A stretch of 64,000 nt of DNA from Thermoplasmata archaeon (lineage in GTDB: Archaea > Thermoplasmatota > Thermoplasmata > Thermoplasmatales > Thermoplasmataceae): the NCBI GenBank assembly GCA_021806295.1, contig JAJZXS010000018.1, forward strand, positions 1 to 64,000, given 5' to 3'. Made by a program: the position numbers and the translations under genes. Below, piece after piece: positions 10,115-20,211 of this stretch. Within the stretch, counting starts at the first letter, position 1, and the number at the start of each line of letters is the position of its first letter. Under the pieces are notes generated by a model, which saw only the letters and a program-made list of their open reading frames with translations, searched no databases and was not told where the DNA came from.

Positions 10115-11005
10115 ATGAAAATAAGCTTGCAGATTAACTTTTCCGCCATGTCGGTGCCAGACTCCCTTATAAAGGAACTTGAAAAGGAAGCAGGATGTGA
10201 AATTACCAAAGGGTTCTCAGATGATGCTGAAATAGTGGTTTTCGCAGGAAAGCCTGAAGTGGGGAGGAACACAATATTTATGCAGAGTGTGTCTGCCGGT
10301 GTTAACCATGTAAATTTTAAAGATATACCGGAAAACGTTACTGTATGTAGCAATGCAGATGCATGGTCAATTCCTGTAGCTGAGCATGCCTTTGCCCTCC
10401 TTTTATCCAAATATAAAAATATCTGCAAATCAAATTCATTGATTAGAAATGGCCAATATGAAAGGGAACTTTCAGAATCACTTTACGGCAGGACTCTGGG
10501 AATTATGGGTTATGGTGGAATAGGCAGGGAAATGGCCAGAATAGCCAGGGTATTCAGGATGAAAACATTGGGGTTCGGGAGGACAGAACCCAAAGATAAT
10601 AATCTAGACCTCTTTACCACTGACAAACTATACATTCCTGAAAATTCTGATATAATGGCAATAACATTTCCACTTAACAGATACACAAATGGATTTATCA
10701 ATTATGAACTCCTGACCAAATTCAGAGGGAATGTAATTTTGAATGTTGGAAGGGCCGAGGTTGTCAAAAAAGAGGATATGTTGAATTACCTATCTGAAAA
10801 TCCGGAGAAATGGTTCCTAACGGATGTGTGGTGGGGAGAACCGAAAATCCGGGAAAAAATACCTGATAACGTGATAGTCACACCACATGTTGCTGGGCTG
10901 GCAAAGGATTACATGACTGTACCCCTGAAGAAAGCTTTCCAGAATGTATCAGCATATCTAAAAGGTACGCCAAAAAATGTTGTCAATAGAAAGGACTACA
11001 TATGA
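10115..11005 (+). CDS. D-2-hydroxyacid dehydrogenase family protein
   Basis: LGIMGYGGIGREMARIARVFRMKTLGFGR Rossmann motif; NVGRAEVVKKEDM; VIVTPHVAG. Confidence 0.85.
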   Translation: MKISLQINFSAMSVPDSLIKELEKEAGCEITKGFSDDAEIVVFAGKPEVGRNTIFMQSVSAGVNHVNFKDIPENVTVCSNADAWSIPVAEHAFALLLSKYKNICKSNSLIRNGQYERELSESLYGRTLGIMGYGGIGREMARIARVFRMKTLGFGRTEPKDNNLDLFTTDKLYIPENSDIMAITFPLNRYTNGFINYELLTKFRGNVILNVGRAEVVKKEDMLNYLSENPEKWFLTDVWWGEPKIREKIPDNVIVTPHVAGLAKDYMTVPLKKAFQNVSAYLKGTPKNVVNRKDYI

Positions 11006-11064
11006 AATCTAACATAAAAAATTAGGATAATTAAGTATATATCTTAATATAATATATACTATCA

Positions 11065-12378
11065 GTGTTTAAATTGTCTAGTTTTGAGAATATGAATATA
11101 TCAGCCAATCTGAAAAAATCATTAAGTTTAATGAAATTTACTGAGCCAACAGAAATACAGGACAAATCAATACCCGTTGTTATAAGCGGAAAAGATGTGA
11201 TTATACGTTCTAAAACAGGTTCAGGCAAAACAGCAGCATATCTCCTGCCTGTATTAAATTCCATTGAATCAATGAAGGGAAGGAATGTTAAAGCCCTCAT
11301 AGTTTTGCCTACAAGAGAGCTTGCCCTGCAAACATACAGGGTCGCTACAAGGCTCGGAAAAATATCCGGGATAAAATCTACAACAGTTTATGGAGGTGCT
11401 TCAATATCCAGGCAGGTAGAGCAGTTGCCCGGGTCTGATATCGTTGTAGGTACACCAGGAAGGGTACTTGACCTGCATAATCAGGGTTACCTTAAACTGG
11501 ACCATGTGAAATACCTGGTCCTCGATGAGGCTGACCTGATGCTGGACATGGGGTTCATAGATGATATAAAGAAAATTATATCATTTGTTTCAGATGAACA
11601 TCAGACAATACTCTTATCAGCAACTCTACCATCAGAGGTAAAAACAATAGCGAAGAATTTCATGAAATCACCGGAATTTATAAGCGCCGGAGGAGAGGAA
11701 ACAATACCTGATTCCATCAAGCATCTGTATACCATATCAGAAAAGTTTGACAAATTTTCAACGTTGATGTCATATATCCATAACTATGGGTCCAGAAAGG
11801 CTATAGTATTTGTCAAAACCCAGAGATCTGGAGATCTCCTGAATCTTATACTGTCAAGGTCAGGATTCAACAATATACTGATACATGGGGGAATGAAGCA
11901 GCATGCCAGGGAGAGATCCATAAATGATTTCAGGCACATGGATTCTGGAATACTTGTAGCAACAAACGTGGCAGCACGTGGACTGGATATACCGAATATA
12001 ACAGATATAATTAACTTCGATGCCCCTGATAGTACAGAGACATATGCCCACAGGGTTGGAAGATCAGGAAGAATGGGCAAGGATGGCAGGGCAATGACAA
12101 TATTTGATACTGACCAGCGCGGATTGATACAGAGCATACAGAGAAGAAATAAGATAAAAATGGAAAAAATTGATGTTAACCTTGAAACGGAATATACAGA
12201 TATAAATTACGGAAATCTTATTTCACAGTTCAGGGACAGTGAAGATAATACAGGGGATTCAGGCTTTCATAGGAATTCAAGGCCATCTTACAGTAGAAAT
12301 AGAAGATCTGACCAGGGAAACAGGAATAGAAGCAGGGCACCAAGAAACGGAAGAAATTTCCATAAAAGAGAATACTGA
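11065..12378 (+). CDS. DEAD-box ATP-dependent RNA helicase
   Basis: SKTGSGKTAAY, PTRELALQ, VLDEADLMLDMGF, SATLP, HRVGRSGRMGKDG; basic RG/RN-rich C-terminal tail. Confidence 0.95.
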   Translation: MFKLSSFENMNISANLKKSLSLMKFTEPTEIQDKSIPVVISGKDVIIRSKTGSGKTAAYLLPVLNSIESMKGRNVKALIVLPTRELALQTYRVATRLGKISGIKSTTVYGGASISRQVEQLPGSDIVVGTPGRVLDLHNQGYLKLDHVKYLVLDEADLMLDMGFIDDIKKIISFVSDEHQTILLSATLPSEVKTIAKNFMKSPEFISAGGEETIPDSIKHLYTISEKFDKFSTLMSYIHNYGSRKAIVFVKTQRSGDLLNLILSRSGFNNILIHGGMKQHARERSINDFRHMDSGILVATNVAARGLDIPNITDIINFDAPDSTETYAHRVGRSGRMGKDGRAMTIFDTDQRGLIQSIQRRNKIKMEKIDVNLETEYTDINYGNLISQFRDSEDNTGDSGFHRNSRPSYSRNRRSDQGNRNRSRAPRNGRNFHKREY

Positions 12379-12399
12379 TTCTATTTTTAAGAATAATTT

Positions 12400-12714
12400 T
12401 TAATAAACTGATTTTTCAGGTTCCTTTTCTATATTAATTTCTATTCTTTTTACTTCTCTCCATGAAAAATTTTTCTTGATTCTTGAATTATTGGAATAAT
12501 ATGTGCCAGAGAAGAATAGATTACCACGATCGTTGTATTTAATTGAAAGCAGTGAAAGAATCTTGTATTCTGCATTTTCAGTATACACATTCACTGGAAA
12601 ATCATACAGGAATGCATATGCAAGTGTTTTTTTCATATCATCCATATCCATAGGAGAATCGTTGCTGGCCTCTGTTAATCTTCCTCCGGTAAATGATACC
12701 AATGCGATTATCAT
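12400..12714 (-). CDS. Hypothetical protein
   Basis: 104 aa ORF in otherwise uncovered sequence; no recognised motif. Confidence 0.4.
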   Translation of the reverse strand: MIIALVSFTGGRLTEASNDSPMDMDDMKKTLAYAFLYDFPVNVYTENAEYKILSLLSIKYNDRGNLFFSGTYYSNNSRIKKNFSWREVKRIEINIEKEPEKSVY

Positions 12715-12903
12715 TTCTCTCTATTGTAATATCAAACCCTGTTATTTATATTTATTTTATAACCTTGCATATATTTGTGATTACTTCGGGTCCATAAAGC
12801 TTTGAAAACTAGATAAAGGATCATACTATATCCAGGAAGTTTAAGCATCAACGAGATGGTATCTTCTAAAGATGTGTTGACATGATTAACAGAAACCACA
12901 ATT

Positions 12904-13740
12904 TTATAATTTTTCCTCAAGATATTTTATATCCCCTTCTTTCAATATAATGTCAGCATATTTAGCATTCTGGGTAACGTGAGTCCTGTTGGAAGCTCTG
13001 GGTATCGGAAACACGTTCTGATTTTTGCTGATTAGATATGCCAGGGCTATATTTGCATTCGGTACGTCCCCGACTGTTTTTCTGACGTGGTCAAAATATT
13101 CATTGTACTGTTTTTGTGTGACCTTGCCATGGCCCAGTGGGAAATATGCCATTACTGCTATATGGTTTTGTTCGCAGTATTTAATCAGGTCATTCTGGCT
13201 CTTTCTGTGGAATACATTGTAATTTATCTGTATGGATGTTATTTCGTGCTTTGAGAGAATTCCCTGCGCCCTTTTTAAGAGGTTAAGTGAGAAATTGCTA
13301 ACCCCTATATACCTCATTTTGCCCTCATTTACCATTCTTTCCATAGACCTCAGAGTTTTTTTAAGGTCTATAGTGGGATTGGGAAAATGGATTTGATATA
13401 GGTCAATATAATTTGTCCCAAGATTCTTCAGGCTTCTGTTCAGAGACTTCTCAATAGATTTTGGGGACAAGTGGGTGGGAAAAACTTTTGTGGCTATAAA
13501 AAGGTCATCGCGCCTGTGTCCCTTAATTGCTGAGGCTATAATTTTTTCAGTTCTGTAAAGTTCTGCAGTATCTATAAGATTAATTCCAGAATCAATACCG
13601 GATTTTATGGCATCTTCTTTCTGTTCTTTTCCGGAATATATACCGAGGTATGTTTTAAATACCCACCTCATGTCATAATATGTACCCATCCCGATACAGG
13701 ATGTTTTGAACGAAGTGTTGCCGAATTCCCTGTAAATCAT
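12904..13740 (-). CDS. Aldo/keto reductase
   Basis: DTAELYRTEKIIASAI, IATKVFPTHLS, NYIDLYQIHFPNP, MRYIGVSNFS. Confidence 0.9.
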   Translation of the reverse strand: MIYREFGNTSFKTSCIGMGTYYDMRWVFKTYLGIYSGKEQKEDAIKSGIDSGINLIDTAELYRTEKIIASAIKGHRRDDLFIATKVFPTHLSPKSIEKSLNRSLKNLGTNYIDLYQIHFPNPTIDLKKTLRSMERMVNEGKMRYIGVSNFSLNLLKRAQGILSKHEITSIQINYNVFHRKSQNDLIKYCEQNHIAVMAYFPLGHGKVTQKQYNEYFDHVRKTVGDVPNANIALAYLISKNQNVFPIPRASNRTHVTQNAKYADIILKEGDIKYLEEKL

Positions 13741-13836
13741 TATATTCCTAATATTGAATTACACTTAAATAGATTGTGTTTTATAACATAGCATAAGATA
13801 AATATAATAGGGAATAATGTTTAAATATCATAAAGT

Positions 13837-13868
13837 GATATCTATATTAGATATCAATAAAAGATATC
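13837..13868. promoter_or_regulatory. Putative operator: three GATATC palindromes at 13-bp spacing downstream of a TATA box
   Basis: TTTAAATAT at 13820-13828; GATATC at 13837-13842, 13850-13855 and 13863-13868; first two form the perfect inverted repeat GATATCTA-TAT-TAGATATC. Confidence 0.55.
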
Positions 13869-13879
13869 TGGTGATAAAA

Positions 13880-14104
13880 ATGTATGGAAGAAGATATTCA
13901 GGAAATAATGAATATGGTGAGAGATATGAAAGAGACTGCGAGAAACGATGGGAATATGGCAACATGGACTCCAGGAAAGGATGCAGGGGATCTGAAAGTG
14001 GGCAATATGGTTTCCATGAACATATGCACGAGCAAGGTGAGTGCCATAATGAAGAACGCCGCTGCAGGCATGAACAGCACCGTGGATGCCATGGTGGCAA
14101 TTAG
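13880..14104 (+). CDS. Small His/Cys-rich protein, possible metal-binding
   Basis: MYGRRYSGNNEYGERYERDCEKRWEYGNMDSRKGCRGSESGQYGFHEHMHEQGECHNEERRCRHEQHRGCHGGN; start ATG 13880 preceded by GGTGATAAAA. Confidence 0.5.
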   Translation: MYGRRYSGNNEYGERYERDCEKRWEYGNMDSRKGCRGSESGQYGFHEHMHEQGECHNEERRCRHEQHRGCHGGN

Positions 14105-14113
14105 GTGATTAAC

Positions 14114-14572
14114 ATGTTTGGACCAAAGGGGAGATACATGCATGGCGGAATGCACCATATGCATGGCATGCGTGGATTCGGACTTAAATACTGGATACTG
14201 GGAATAGCTTCTGAAAATGAAGTTACCGGTGCAGACATAGCAAACAGGATTGGCGAAATAACAAAGGGAAACTGGGTACCATCACCAGGAATAATATATC
14301 CTACTTTAACAGCTTTGTACAGTGAAAATTATGTCGAACTTGCAGAGAAAAATAATAAGAAATACTATAAAACCACTGAGGCTGGAAAAAAATTACTGGA
14401 TGATTCATACTTTCCCTGGGATGAAATATCAGGCAAAAAAAATGACCTTGATGATATCATAGTTCAGATGGAAAATTATTCACAGTATTTGCTAGATAAC
14501 CTTGAAAAGCTGACCGATGATGAAAAATCCAAAATAAAAAACATTATAAACAACCTCGGCAAAATAAATTAA
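14114..14572 (+). CDS. PadR-family transcriptional regulator with His/Met-rich N-terminal leader
   Basis: GLKYWILGIASENEVTGADIANRIGEITKGNWVPSPGIIYPTLTALYSENYVEL is a PadR winged helix; leader MFGPKGRYMHGGMHHMHGMRGFG; ATG 14114 follows GGTGATTAAC. Confidence 0.85.
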   Translation: MFGPKGRYMHGGMHHMHGMRGFGLKYWILGIASENEVTGADIANRIGEITKGNWVPSPGIIYPTLTALYSENYVELAEKNNKKYYKTTEAGKKLLDDSYFPWDEISGKKNDLDDIIVQMENYSQYLLDNLEKLTDDEKSKIKNIINNLGKIN

Positions 14573-14921
14573 TTTAATTTTTATTTTTAGTATTTTAATT
14601 GTTAAATTATTCTAACAATCAATTTAGCCATTATGCCACAATTTATATTGCTTTATGTGTTTTGAGTTTAAATCTATAATTATTCATAATTTGATAAAGT
14701 GCGATGCTATTTTAAAGATAAAAATTTTGATTGCAGGATTTATATTCTATCTATGCATGGAAAGTTGTAATTGATCTGGAATCAATATTAAAATTTTGTA
14801 CTGAAAAGCGGTTATCTTACTGGATTATCATCTGGAGGGGTTAGCTGTAAGGCATTGAATGTAAAACTTATTCCCTAAAAAATAATATTAAATATGCTTT
14901 ATTAATATATCAGGGATTGCA

Positions 14922-16022
14922 ATGAACCTTTATGAATACATGGGGAAGGAAATATTCAGGAAGTACGGAATTCCTGTCCCTGATGGATATGTAATAGAAA
15001 ATGTTGGAGAGCTGAAGAAATTTGAATACCCTGTGGCCATTAAGTCACAGATTTTATCAGGAAAGCGTGGAAAGGCCGGAGGAATCAAATTTGCAAAGAA
15101 CGCTGAGGATCTTAAGACCTATTCTGAACAGCTTTTGAACTCTACAATTAACAATCTAACTGTAAAGAAATTACTGATTGAGAGGATGCTCAACATAAAA
15201 AAGGAGCTATATCTCAGTATAACACTGGACAGGGCAACAAAACAGCCAGTTATAATACTGTCAGCTGACGGTGGAATGGAAATAGAAAGCGTTCCTGAAG
15301 AAAATATACACAAGATATACATAGACCCTATGGTGGGATATTCAGATTATATAGCCAGGGAGGCGTTATCATACCTTCCCGTTGAAAACAGGAAACAGTT
15401 CAGCAGCCTGCTTGAATCTCTTTACAGAGCCTTTGTTGGAGAAGACGCGCTGCTCACCGAGATTAATCCTCTGGTTATTGATGGCGAAAACAATATTATA
15501 GCAGGTGATTCAAAGGTAATAATTGATGATAATGCGCTTTACAGGCATAAGGATTACATGATAACCGACCCAGACAAGACAGAACTGGAAAACGAGGCAG
15601 CATCAAAGAGCTTCACATTCATAGAAATGGATGGGGATATTGGAGTAATAGCAAACGGAGCAGGATTGACTATGGCAACCATGGATGCCCTCACACTCCA
15701 TAAGCTTAAACCCAGAAATTTCCTTGACCTTGGAGGTACAGATAACATAGAAATTGTTGAGGATGCATTTTCATTCGTTATGAGGGCAAGGCCAAAGCTC
15801 ATATTTGTAAACATATTCGGTGGGGTTACCAAGGCAGATACCGTTGCAAATGGAATAGTGTCGTCAAAGAAGAAGTTTGACATAAAACAGCAGATTGTCG
15901 TCAGGCTCAGTGGCGTTCATGAGGAGGAGGGACAGAAAATACTGCTGGAAAGTGGCATCAAGGCATTCAACAATATGACAGATGCTGTAAAGGAATTATC
16001 AAAAATTCAGGGGGTAGAATAA
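14922..16022 (+). CDS. sucC: Succinyl-CoA ligase (ADP-forming), beta subunit
   Basis: ATP-grasp N-terminus MNLYEYMGKEIFRKYGIPVPDGYV; EINPLV; FLDLGGTDNIE; FVNIFGGVTKADTVANGIV. Confidence 0.95.
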   Translation: MNLYEYMGKEIFRKYGIPVPDGYVIENVGELKKFEYPVAIKSQILSGKRGKAGGIKFAKNAEDLKTYSEQLLNSTINNLTVKKLLIERMLNIKKELYLSITLDRATKQPVIILSADGGMEIESVPEENIHKIYIDPMVGYSDYIAREALSYLPVENRKQFSSLLESLYRAFVGEDALLTEINPLVIDGENNIIAGDSKVIIDDNALYRHKDYMITDPDKTELENEAASKSFTFIEMDGDIGVIANGAGLTMATMDALTLHKLKPRNFLDLGGTDNIEIVEDAFSFVMRARPKLIFVNIFGGVTKADTVANGIVSSKKKFDIKQQIVVRLSGVHEEEGQKILLESGIKAFNNMTDAVKELSKIQGVE

Positions 16023-16023
16023 G

Positions 16024-16878
16024 ATGGTTATAATTAGTAAGGAAACAAGGGTAATAGTCCAGGGAATGACAGGGCATCAGGGCACTTTCCATTCCGGGGA
16101 AATGATAAAGTTCGGAACAAATGTCGTAGCCGGGGTTTCTCCAGGCAAGGCAGGCACAAAAGTAAACGGTGTGGATGTGTACAACAATGTTATAGATACA
16201 CTGCCTCTTAAACCGGATGCTTCCATGATATCTGTCCCGGCACCGTTTGTCAGGGATGCTGCCCTAGAAGCGATGGAAAACGGGATAAAACTTATATACA
16301 TACTTACAGAGCACGTCCCTGTACATGATACCATGGAACTTTATCATGAAGCAAGAAGAAAGGGTGTTTTTATGATTGGCCCCAACAGTCCCGGAATAAC
16401 AGTTCCAGGGCAGGCAAAGATAGGAATAATGCCAAACAACATATTCCGTGTGGGAGATGTGGCTGTAGCCTCCAGAAGCGGTACCCTCACATATGAAATA
16501 GTAAAGGCTGTTACAGATGCAGGATTCGGTGAAAGCACAGTTATAGGATTGGGAGGGGACCCAATTGTGGGAACAACATTTTCCGATATAATCAGGATAT
16601 TCAACGATGATCCGCAGACAAAACAGATAGTACTTGTGGGTGAAATAGGTGGAAATGAGGAGGAAAAGGCTGCAAAGTATATCAAAGAGCATGTTAAAAA
16701 ACCTGTTACTGGTTACATCACGGGAATAAGTGCGCCACCCGGGAAGAAGATGGGACATGCAGGAGCAATAATAGAGAAGGGTACGGGAACCGCAGAATCC
16801 AAGATAAAGGCATTCGAAGATGCCGGTATAAAGGTTGCCAGTTACCCTGATGATATACCGGCACTCCTCCGAAAATAA
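16024..16878 (+). CDS. sucD: Succinyl-CoA ligase (ADP-forming), alpha subunit
   Basis: VQGMTGHQGTFHSGEMIKFGTNVVAGVSPGKAG; GPNSPGITVPGQAKIGIMP; GHAGAIIEKGTGTAESKIKAFEDAGIKVA. Confidence 0.96.
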   Translation: MVIISKETRVIVQGMTGHQGTFHSGEMIKFGTNVVAGVSPGKAGTKVNGVDVYNNVIDTLPLKPDASMISVPAPFVRDAALEAMENGIKLIYILTEHVPVHDTMELYHEARRKGVFMIGPNSPGITVPGQAKIGIMPNNIFRVGDVAVASRSGTLTYEIVKAVTDAGFGESTVIGLGGDPIVGTTFSDIIRIFNDDPQTKQIVLVGEIGGNEEEKAAKYIKEHVKKPVTGYITGISAPPGKKMGHAGAIIEKGTGTAESKIKAFEDAGIKVASYPDDIPALLRK

Positions 16879-16923
16879 ATTTTAAATATGTTATATTTAT
16901 ATATTTTGCTTTAATTTCATCTT

Positions 16924-17208
16924 ATGAAACCCAATATAAGTCTTGAAAAATTACAGAACTACGTGGTGGAGAATTCATCATACCGGCTATATATACACGG
17001 AAATGAATTTGATCTGCATTTCATTCCGAATACACCTGAAGCAGAGGCACATTTCCCTGATGGAGAAAGTGTTGAGCATGTCATGTACGGATATATAAGC
17101 AACGGTGTGGCGTATTTTACTAAATTCGTAACAACATCAGCATTAGGCAAGACGGAAATAAACATCGGTGATGACGATCCTGTCATGGAATGGCTAAAAT
17201 ATATATAA
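16924..17208 (+). CDS. Small hypothetical protein
   Basis: 94 aa ORF between sucD and the oxidoreductase genes; no recognised motif. Confidence 0.5.
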   Translation: MKPNISLEKLQNYVVENSSYRLYIHGNEFDLHFIPNTPEAEAHFPDGESVEHVMYGYISNGVAYFTKFVTTSALGKTEINIGDDDPVMEWLKYI

Positions 17209-17331
17209 AATATTCAATTTTTTCATATATAATACAGATTTTTGCACATAAAAATTCATGTATTTAAAATTTCATACTTATAATCCGATGGTAAAGTTTT
17301 TAAATTAAAATAGGCTTATCATACGGTAACA

Positions 17332-19230
17332 ATGCAGGAAACTGATATCAATCTACTTGTGGGAGGTCCACAGGGCGGAGGAATAGATAGTGCTGCAAAT
17401 ATGATTAGCATGGCGTTTTCACTGGCCGGCTATAATATTTACGGAATAAGGGAATTCCATTCCAATATTAAGGGAAGACATAGCTATATACATTTTAGAA
17501 TAATGCATGAAAGGCCAAAATCATTGAAATATCCAGTGGATATAATGGTGGCCCTGGATCCAGATACGCTTTTCGAACATATGTTCGATGTGGCGAAGGG
17601 ATCCAAGGTTGTATATGATTCAGCCTTCAACACATTCAATCTGAAGAATGCAAGGATGATAACATCAGATACCATGACCAGGATCCAGGACGAACTTGCA
17701 GAGAGAAACCTAACATTTGATGTTAAGGGTGTTCTGGATTACTTCAAGAGTGCAGGAATTGATGTAATAGCCATACCTTTTGATAAGCTTATAAATGAAA
17801 ACGTGCATGATGGCCCGGCCAACCGGTATTACAATACACTGGGAGCAGGAACAACACTGGCACTTCTGGGGCTTGATGAGGATCATGCAGACGATGGCAT
17901 TAAATTTGCATTCAAAAAGAAACCCAAGGTTATAGAATCCAATATAAAGGTTATAAAGGCAGCCTATGACTATGTTAAAACATCACCCATAAAGGTTGCT
18001 ACACTTCCAACATATCCGGCAACCCCCAGAATGCTTTTGACAGGCAATGATGCTACGGCACTTGGCAAGCTTATGGGAGGCCTTAGATTCCAGACATACT
18101 ATCCAATCACACCGGCAAGCGATGAGAGCACTCTTCTGGAGAGCCATGAGGAAATGAAATTCCTGAAAAATGCCGACGAGGTTGTAAAGAAAGCAGGCCT
18201 TGTGGTGGTACAGTGTGAGGATGAACTGTCTGCAATAAACATGGCAAACGGGGCCGCACTTACAGGAACCAGAAGCGCAACCGCCACATCCGGGCCAGGG
18301 TTTTCATTAATGGCAGAGGGAATTGGATATGCAGGTATGACAGAGATACCTGTTGTAATCACATTCTACCAGAGAGGCGGACCGTCCACAGGATTGCCCA
18401 CCAGGAACGGTCAGGCAGATCTGCTATTCGCATTAAACACAGGTCATGGTGAATTCCCGAAGATGGTAATATCATCAGGGGATATGGAAGAATGCATATA
18501 CGACGGAATGAAGTCACTTAATTACGCACAGAGGTACCAGATGCCAGTAATACATCTGATAGATAAGACCCTGGCAAATACCATGGATCTTGTACCTGAA
18601 ATCGATGTGAAAAAGGTCAAGATAGTGAAATACAACGAAAATACCAATCATGAAAACTTCAAAAGGTACTCACTGGATACAGAAAATGGAATTTCTCCCT
18701 ACGGAGTATTTGGAAAGGATATATTCTGGATGACCGGTGACGAGCATGATGAGCTTGGCCACGTAACAGAAGATTCTGCAATGAGAGACAAAATGATGGA
18801 GAAAAGAATGCAGAAACTTATAACGGCAGATAAGGAAATACCACTGGAGGACAAGGCCGTCCTGTACGGAGATGAAAACGCCGACATAACATATGTCACA
18901 TGGGGAAGCCAGAAAAGCCTGTTGCTTGATACAATCAGTGAACTGAAAAAACAGGGGATATCTGCAAATCTTTTGTATCTTAGAATGTTCGAGCCGTTCC
19001 CGTCTGAATATGTAGAGAAGGTTCTTAGAAAGTCTCACCTGATAATAGATGTTGAAAGTAACATGACCGGTCAGGCGGCAAAAGTAATAAGAATGAATAC
19101 AGGTGTTAATATAGAAAACTTCATCCTTAAATACAATGGAAGGCATATAACATTAGATGAGGTTTTGAGATCCACAAAGAATATAATGGAAAAGAAGACC
19201 GCCCTGGAAGTACTCCAGGAGGGGTCATAA
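17332..19230 (+). CDS. 2-oxoacid:ferredoxin oxidoreductase, gamma-alpha fusion subunit
   Basis: 632 aa; N-terminal gamma domain followed by alpha domain with TYYPITPASDEST (YPITP-type motif) and TSGPGFSLMAEGIGYAGMTEIPVV. Confidence 0.95.
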   Translation: MQETDINLLVGGPQGGGIDSAANMISMAFSLAGYNIYGIREFHSNIKGRHSYIHFRIMHERPKSLKYPVDIMVALDPDTLFEHMFDVAKGSKVVYDSAFNTFNLKNARMITSDTMTRIQDELAERNLTFDVKGVLDYFKSAGIDVIAIPFDKLINENVHDGPANRYYNTLGAGTTLALLGLDEDHADDGIKFAFKKKPKVIESNIKVIKAAYDYVKTSPIKVATLPTYPATPRMLLTGNDATALGKLMGGLRFQTYYPITPASDESTLLESHEEMKFLKNADEVVKKAGLVVVQCEDELSAINMANGAALTGTRSATATSGPGFSLMAEGIGYAGMTEIPVVITFYQRGGPSTGLPTRNGQADLLFALNTGHGEFPKMVISSGDMEECIYDGMKSLNYAQRYQMPVIHLIDKTLANTMDLVPEIDVKKVKIVKYNENTNHENFKRYSLDTENGISPYGVFGKDIFWMTGDEHDELGHVTEDSAMRDKMMEKRMQKLITADKEIPLEDKAVLYGDENADITYVTWGSQKSLLLDTISELKKQGISANLLYLRMFEPFPSEYVEKVLRKSHLIIDVESNMTGQAAKVIRMNTGVNIENFILKYNGRHITLDEVLRSTKNIMEKKTALEVLQEGS

Positions 19231-19240
19231 GGTGATAAAA

Positions 19241-20185
19241 ATGCAAAAAGGTGTAGAAGATAAGGGCAAATACAACTTCAGGAACAACATAACAATTGAC
19301 TGGTGCCCGGGATGCGGTGACTTCGGTATAGTGAGCGCCGTAACGCAGGCACTTTCCAATATGAATATGGATCCTGATGATGTTGTTGCAGTATCAGGTA
19401 TAGGTTGTTCAGGAAAAACTCCTCATTATTTAAATATAGCAGGAGTACATACACTTCACGGAAGGGCAATACCCTATGCAGTGGGTGTCAAGCTCTCAAA
19501 TCCTAATCTGAATGTGCTGGTAATGGGAGGAGATGGAGATCTTCTCAGCATTGGGGCCGGCCATTTTGTAGGAGAGGGCAGGAGAAACTCTGGTGTAAAG
19601 GTAATACTTTATAATAATTCAGTTTACGGGCTTACAAAGGGACAGGCAGCACCGACACTCCCACTGGGAGAGAAGGTTAAGAGCCTTGCAAGGCCCAATA
19701 TAATGGGAAAGATAAATCCCATAACACTTGCAATGGCATCAGGATATTCATTTGTGGCCAGAGCTTTCTCATCTGAAATCAAGCAGTTATCTGCTATAAT
19801 AGAAAGGGCAATAAAACACGAGGGTTCAGCAGTAATAGAGGTACTCCAGCCATGTCCCACATACAATGATGTGAATACTCTTGACTGGTACAGGCAGCGT
19901 GTATACAAGCTCGAAGACGACAAATCATGGAATCCTGTGGTAAATAAGAAAGAAGAAGATGAGGAAAAATTCGACACGGGATACAGAAAATCGCTTGAGT
20001 GGGGAGATCATATACCGATAGGTATATTCTATGAAAACAATACAATTCCCAGTTACACAAACAGGCTTGCAGGCATAGTTCCAGACTATCTGAAATACCC
20101 TCCAGCACTGCAGGATGTATCTGACAAGGATGGATATACAATAGTAGACCCGATTAAAACCTTTGAAGAAAAGGATATTGAATAA
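19241..20185 (+). CDS. 2-oxoacid:ferredoxin oxidoreductase, beta subunit
   Basis: WCPGCGDFGIVSAV; SGIGCSGKTPHY; VLVMGGDGDLLSIG thiamine-PP site. ORF track start is GTG 19232; ATG 19241 follows AAGGTGATAAAA. Confidence 0.94.
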   Translation: MQKGVEDKGKYNFRNNITIDWCPGCGDFGIVSAVTQALSNMNMDPDDVVAVSGIGCSGKTPHYLNIAGVHTLHGRAIPYAVGVKLSNPNLNVLVMGGDGDLLSIGAGHFVGEGRRNSGVKVILYNNSVYGLTKGQAAPTLPLGEKVKSLARPNIMGKINPITLAMASGYSFVARAFSSEIKQLSAIIERAIKHEGSAVIEVLQPCPTYNDVNTLDWYRQRVYKLEDDKSWNPVVNKKEEDEEKFDTGYRKSLEWGDHIPIGIFYENNTIPSYTNRLAGIVPDYLKYPPALQDVSDKDGYTIVDPIKTFEEKDIE

Positions 20186-20211
20186 TTTTTTTATTTTGAT
20201 TTTTAAAAAAA

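Noticed and set aside
12732-12920. Minus-strand 62-aa ORF overlapping the 3' end of the aldo/keto reductase gene
   Set aside because: Overlaps a well-supported CDS end and has no recognisable motif; too weak to call as a gene or transposase fragment.
16264-16758. 164-aa minus-strand ORF inside sucD
   Set aside because: Antisense shadow ORF of a clearly coding gene, rich in Cys/Tyr/His as expected for a non-coding frame; same applies to most long antisense ORFs in the track.
18670-19146. 158-aa minus-strand ORF inside the oxidoreductase alpha gene
   Set aside because: Shadow ORF; the + strand frame has strong family motifs.
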